From the NCBI RefSeq assembly GCF_047718555.1, contig NZ_JBDNRK010000013.1, positions 1 to 64,000 of the forward strand: a stretch of 64,000 nucleotides of DNA. The letters are read 5' to 3'. The notes under the pieces are model-generated. The model searched no databases. It saw only the letters and a list, made by a program, of their open reading frames with translations, and was not told where the DNA came from. The position numbers and the translations under genes were made by a program. Origin of the DNA: Clostridium_I sp047718555 (GTDB lineage: Bacteria; Bacillota; Clostridia; Clostridiales; Clostridiaceae). Position 1 is the first letter of the stretch, and each line of letters opens with the position of its first letter. Below, one piece after another: positions 61,034-64,000 of the stretch.

Positions 61034-62167
61034 ATGAAAATCAAAAGTGTAGACGTGTACCGTGTGCAGCCGCCGGGTGACACATGGGTCTGGGTGGCGG
61101 TTAAAACGGAAGATGGATTGACTGGTTGGGGAGAAATTTCTAACAGCGGCAATGACGAAGTGGCGGCGGAAATAGTAACTAAGGCATCATCATTCTTGCT
61201 TAGCAAAGATCCAAGACGGATAATGGAACTTACATCTTCAGTTAGAGAGTGGAAATTTCCTGCTCCATTTACTGATCGTATCACTGCAACGGCTTGGAGC
61301 GGAATTGACCAGGCACTTTGGGACCTAATCGCCCAGTCATTTGGGATTCCGTTATATCACATGCTTGGAGCCTATGGTAGAGATGAAATCACGTTATATG
61401 CCAACTTAAATAGGGGTCTTAGAAACAATAGGTTACCGGAAGCATTAGCAGCGAGAGGAAAATCGGCACTGGAAAATGGATTTAATATTGTCAAATGTGC
61501 ACCGTTTGATGAGTTGTCCCCACAAGTGTATCAGCCCGATCTTCAACCTGCTATTACACGACTGGAAGCTTTGGCAGGCAGTGTTCCTTGGTCCAGTATC
61601 GCCATCGATTGTCATCAGCGGTTCAACCGTTCCAGTCTCACAATATTTATGGAATATTTAGATGGAAAACATATAACACCGTATTGGGTTGAAGACGTTT
61701 TTCCGATAGCGGATAGCTTGAACCTTGATATCTTTCGTAATCGATATCCAAATATCCATTGGGTAACGGGAGAAAACGCACTGTCTGCCTTGGAATTATT
61801 GGAACGTATAATGAATGGAGGATTGGATGTAATTATGCCGGATGTGAAACATATCGGAGGAGTGAGTGCTGTAAAAACGCTGATTCCTATAGTGGAAGCC
61901 AAAAGGATTTGGGTTTCATTGCATAATCCGAGTGGTCCGATATCTGCTGCGTTTTCGGCACACCTTTCTGCCTTATGTCAGCTTTCGGTTCCGCTGGAAT
62001 TTCCCTGGGGAGTGACTTGCTTGAGAAGTAATTCGACTTTTCCGCAGGAACCCGTCTGGGATGGTAAATATCATTTGTCTCCAGAACAACCCGGAATAGG
62101 ATTGCAGCCTGCAAATGATTTTTTGTTAGAATATGGTAAACAGTGGACTTCTGGCTTATGGAATTAA
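61034..62167 (+). CDS. Enolase-superfamily (mandelate racemase/muconate lactonizing) enzyme, foreign composition
   Basis: 377 residues. N-terminal capping domain, then a barrel with candidate base Lys in NIVKCAPFD (about 153), metal ligands in AIDCHQRF (about 192), WVEDVF (about 218), TGENAL (about 247), and His in SLHNPSGPI (about 297). The layout fits acid-sugar dehydratases and relatives. The gene is clearly richer in G+C than everything around it (frequent CCG, GCG, CGT, GGC codons), so it was probably acquired recently. It sits behind L20 and so was captured into the regulon. The substrate is unknown. Confidence 0.88.
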   Translation: MKIKSVDVYRVQPPGDTWVWVAVKTEDGLTGWGEISNSGNDEVAAEIVTKASSFLLSKDPRRIMELTSSVREWKFPAPFTDRITATAWSGIDQALWDLIAQSFGIPLYHMLGAYGRDEITLYANLNRGLRNNRLPEALAARGKSALENGFNIVKCAPFDELSPQVYQPDLQPAITRLEALAGSVPWSSIAIDCHQRFNRSSLTIFMEYLDGKHITPYWVEDVFPIADSLNLDIFRNRYPNIHWVTGENALSALELLERIMNGGLDVIMPDVKHIGGVSAVKTLIPIVEAKRIWVSLHNPSGPISAAFSAHLSALCQLSVPLEFPWGVTCLRSNSTFPQEPVWDGKYHLSPEQPGIGLQPANDFLLEYGKQWTSGLWN

Positions 62168-62224
62168 ACAATATGGAAATAAACGTGGGGTATTAAAGGG
62201 AAGCAATAAATAGTTAAAAAAGTG

Positions 62225-62358
62225 TTGACAGTAGAGGTCAATAGTAATATAACTTATATGTAAATAATAGGTAATTAAAATATCAATTTAGTTGACTAGT
62301 TTTACTAGAGGCTAAAGTTTGCTCTTTATTAATAAAGAGTTAAACTTTAGCCTCTATG
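62225..62358 (+). promoter_or_regulatory. L21: promoter and leader RNA
   Basis: TTGACA (62225) N17 TATAAC (62248). Inner hairpin CTAG-TTTTA-CTAG at 62296-62308, outer helix TTTAGTT/GGCTAAA. Terminator GAGGCTAAAGTTT with AAACTTTAGCCTC; the T tract is poor. Followed by a remnant and then the last binding-protein gene. Confidence 0.82.
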
Positions 62359-62371
62359 CTTTAATAATATT

Positions 62372-62516
62372 TATTAAGAATGAAAATCTTTATATACATA
62401 TTGTTGCTTATAATCCAGATGAAGCTATTTTTCCAGCTTATAGTAATGAATGTGCTTTAAAGGATAAAAGTTTGGAGTATTTATTTTGTAATGTAAATTC
62501 TACAAGGAAATCCTAA
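62372..62516 (+). pseudogene. Chimeric remnant: ATPase start joined to radical SAM Cys motif
   Basis: Reads KNENLYIHIVAYNPDEAIF (start of the 48649 ATPase, then new sequence), then YSNECALKDKSLEYLFCNVNSTR, in which the second Cys of the radical SAM motif is Tyr. Ends in tandem stops. It arose by deletion between duplicated genes. Confidence 0.75.
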
Positions 62517-62574
62517 TAAATTTTAAAAAATAGAATAAGAATCAAATAAATTATTAGTAAAGGGGTTAAAAATT

Positions 62575-63603
62575 ATGAAGAAAAGTTTGCTAAAAAAAGT
62601 AGTTATTTTATTAGTAGTGCTGTCAGTAATAGGGGTGACGTTGATTGGATGTGGTAAAAAGAAAGAAGCTGCAAATAATAGTACGGCTTATGAAACATTA
62701 GACATCAAATATCAAGGCTGGACAGGCCAAGTTACTATAGCTGAGCTTGCAGAAGACCTTGGGTATTTAAAGCCACTTAAGCTTAAATGGGTTGGTAACA
62801 CAATAAGTGGACCTCAGGATATTCAATCTGTTGCAACTGGAGATATAGACATTGGAGCTGCTTTTGGAACTGCCATAGTAAATCTTAAAGCATCAGGCGC
62901 ACCAATAACATGGGTTATTAATAGCAGTGGAAATGATGAGAAAACTTACAGCGAAATAGATGTCCTAAGTGACAGCCCAATAAAGACTGCTAGCGACCTT
63001 ATAGGTAAGAAAATAGCAGTAAATACCTTAGCTGCACATAATGAAATTTTAATTAAGGAATACCTTAAGAAAAATGGATTAACTGATGATGACATAAAAA
63101 AAGTTTCCCTAGTAGTATTACCACCAGTAAATCAAGAGCAGGCTCTAAGAAATCATCAAGTTGATGCAGCAGTACTTGGTGGTTTATTTAAAGATAAAGC
63201 ATATGCAGCTGGAGGAATAAGAGGTTTGACTTCCGATTATAAGACATGGGGACCAAGAGCTAGTTCTGGATTAGTCATTAATAATAAATTCATTAAAAAT
63301 AATCCGAACACTACAAAAAAATTAGTAGAGGGTATTGCAAAAGCTATAGAATGGTCAAAAAGTACACCTATAGATCAAGTAAGACAAAGAATGAGTGACA
63401 TAATTAAGAAAAGACAAAGAAATGAAAATGACTCAGCTATAGCATATTTTAAAGGCTATGGTGTTCCTGAAAAAGGTGGATTGAGTTCTGATAAAGAAAT
63501 TCAATTATGGATTGACACTTTAGTTAAAAATGGATCACTTAAAAAAGATCAGATAAAACCATCTGATATTTATACTAATAAATTCAATCCATACAATAAT
63601 TAA
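62575..63603 (+). CDS. Substrate-binding lipoprotein, NMT1/SsuA-like, paralog 6
   Basis: 342 residues. Lipobox LIGC, short linker, then LDIKYQGWTGQVTIAELAEDLGYL and QSVATGDIDIGAAFGTAIVNL. A distinct branch compared with the tandem set at 4.5-8.2 kb and with paralogs 4 and 5. The C-terminus (LVKNGSLKKDQIKPSDIYTNKFNPY) resembles the end of the tandem set. It has AAGGGG before the ATG, and transcription is presumably from L21. Confidence 0.87.
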   Translation: MKKSLLKKVVILLVVLSVIGVTLIGCGKKKEAANNSTAYETLDIKYQGWTGQVTIAELAEDLGYLKPLKLKWVGNTISGPQDIQSVATGDIDIGAAFGTAIVNLKASGAPITWVINSSGNDEKTYSEIDVLSDSPIKTASDLIGKKIAVNTLAAHNEILIKEYLKKNGLTDDDIKKVSLVVLPPVNQEQALRNHQVDAAVLGGLFKDKAYAAGGIRGLTSDYKTWGPRASSGLVINNKFIKNNPNTTKKLVEGIAKAIEWSKSTPIDQVRQRMSDIIKKRQRNENDSAIAYFKGYGVPEKGGLSSDKEIQLWIDTLVKNGSLKKDQIKPSDIYTNKFNPYNN

Positions 63604-63668
63604 TAAGTTTATAATATGTATCAAAGTAAGTAACTGTAATAATTTATATCAATAAATAGTAAAAAATG

Positions 63669-63822
63669 TTGACAGCAGGAGCTAATGGTAATATAATCAA
63701 ATTAGTATAATAATAACTTATATGAAAAAAATAGCTAATTAAAAATATTAATTTAGTTGACTAGTTGGACTAGAGGCTAAAGTTTACTCTTTATTAATAA
63801 AGGGTTGAACTTTAGCCTTTAT
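63669..63822 (+). promoter_or_regulatory. L22: promoter and leader RNA for a gene beyond the window
   Basis: TTGACA (63669) N17 TATAAT (63692). Inner hairpin CTAG-TTGGA-CTAG at 63761-63773, outer helix TTTAGTT/GGCTAAA. Terminator GGCTAAAGTTTACTCTT with AAGGGTTGAACTTTAGCC. A close relative of L21. No gene follows before the window ends. Confidence 0.82.
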
Positions 63823-64000
63823 GCATTAATGTGAGTAATATATATAGGTAAAATAAAAATTCTTAAAAATATAAGCATAGGTCATATTGTTTTTTTCTTA
63901 TCAATACAGTTAGTATTTATCAAATCATTATGGACTTCTCGATAGATAAATTTAAATCTTAAGTTTATGTTTTATTTTAGATGTAAATCAATTTTTACAC

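Noticed and set aside
247..63822. ANTAR-type or RAT (BglG/LicT) antiterminator identity for the leaders
   Set aside because: ANTAR sites need two hexaloop hairpins with set loop bases, and RAT sequences are longer with other conserved loops. Here there is one 4-5 nt loop and a GA/A bulge. No BglG- or ANTAR-type protein is in the window.

Overview
The window is very AT-rich, with strong Shine-Dalgarno sites (AGGAGG, GGGGG), frequent GTG/TTG starts and anaerobe-type FeS and radical enzymes. This fits a Clostridium sensu stricto chromosome. I cannot name the species. Nearly all of the 64 kb is one accessory sulfur island. Its themes are scavenging of sulfur from organic compounds by ATP-driven nitrogenase-like and double-cubane-like reductases, radical SAM enzymes, sulfonate/taurine-type ABC transporters, and PLP enzymes that capture sulfide or thiols as cysteine, homocysteine or methionine.

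Layout. 0-3 kb: palindromic repeat, small lipoprotein, two-component system. 3-8.2 kb: cysteine synthase and three tandem paralogous substrate-binding lipoproteins. 8.3-11.9 kb: divergent polyferredoxin and TauE/DsbD-like membrane genes. 12.2-16.7 kb: ABC permease and ATPase, a second cysteine synthase, an O-acetylhomoserine sulfhydrylase. 17-28.4 kb: NifB-like protein, a first NifDK-like pair, an aminotransferase and Fe-alcohol dehydrogenase, then flavin-type protein, NifH-like, second NifDK-like pair, second sulfhydrylase and two NifX-like proteins (to 30.7 kb). 31-34 kb: hydrolase, MFS carrier, GntR regulator. 34-37.5 kb: a partly decayed duplication of the preceding genes. 37.6-40.1 kb: SAM-I riboswitch, two YezD-like small proteins, MFS carrier. 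40-60.9 kb: six radical SAM paralogs interleaved with binding proteins, ABC permease and ATPase, a BcrA-type ATPase, an ATPase/HgdB-like fusion and its HgdB-like partner, a nitroreductase and a PNPOx-like protein. 61-63.6 kb: an enolase-superfamily gene of foreign composition and another binding protein.

The main discovery candidate is a short leader RNA, numbered L1-L22 here, found 22 times (21 on +, one on -) in front of most transcription units. Each copy has a 4-bp inner hairpin with a 4-5 nt loop, a GA/A internal loop, and an outer helix of 3-7 bp. The 3' strand of the outer helix is also the first bases of an intrinsic terminator's 5' arm. Inner stems occur as CCAG/CTGG, CTAG/CTAG, CCAA/TTGG, TTAG/CTAA and the flipped CTGG/CCAG. 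Outer helices also change in a compensatory way (AGTT/GACT, GGTT/GACC, TGCT/GGCA, AACT/GGTT, ACC/GGT). This is the signature of a transcription antiterminator, bound by an unknown protein or ligand. Most copies follow a TTGACA-N17-TATAAT-type promoter, and a box like AAACANATNGGAATA just after the -10 resembles a CymR-type sulfur operator. The cysteine synthase genes at 3.0 and 34.5 kb carry the box without the leader, so two control layers seem to exist.

Functional model (inference): binding proteins and ABC transporters import organosulfur compounds. The Nif-like system (as in methylthio-alkane reductase), the double-cubane-type ATP-driven reductase and the radical SAM enzymes break C-S bonds. 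Sulfhydrylases and cysteine synthases capture the released thiol or sulfide. The leader RNA and the sulfur box switch the set on together. Many duplications, gene conversion and remnants show that the island is expanding and decaying rapidly.
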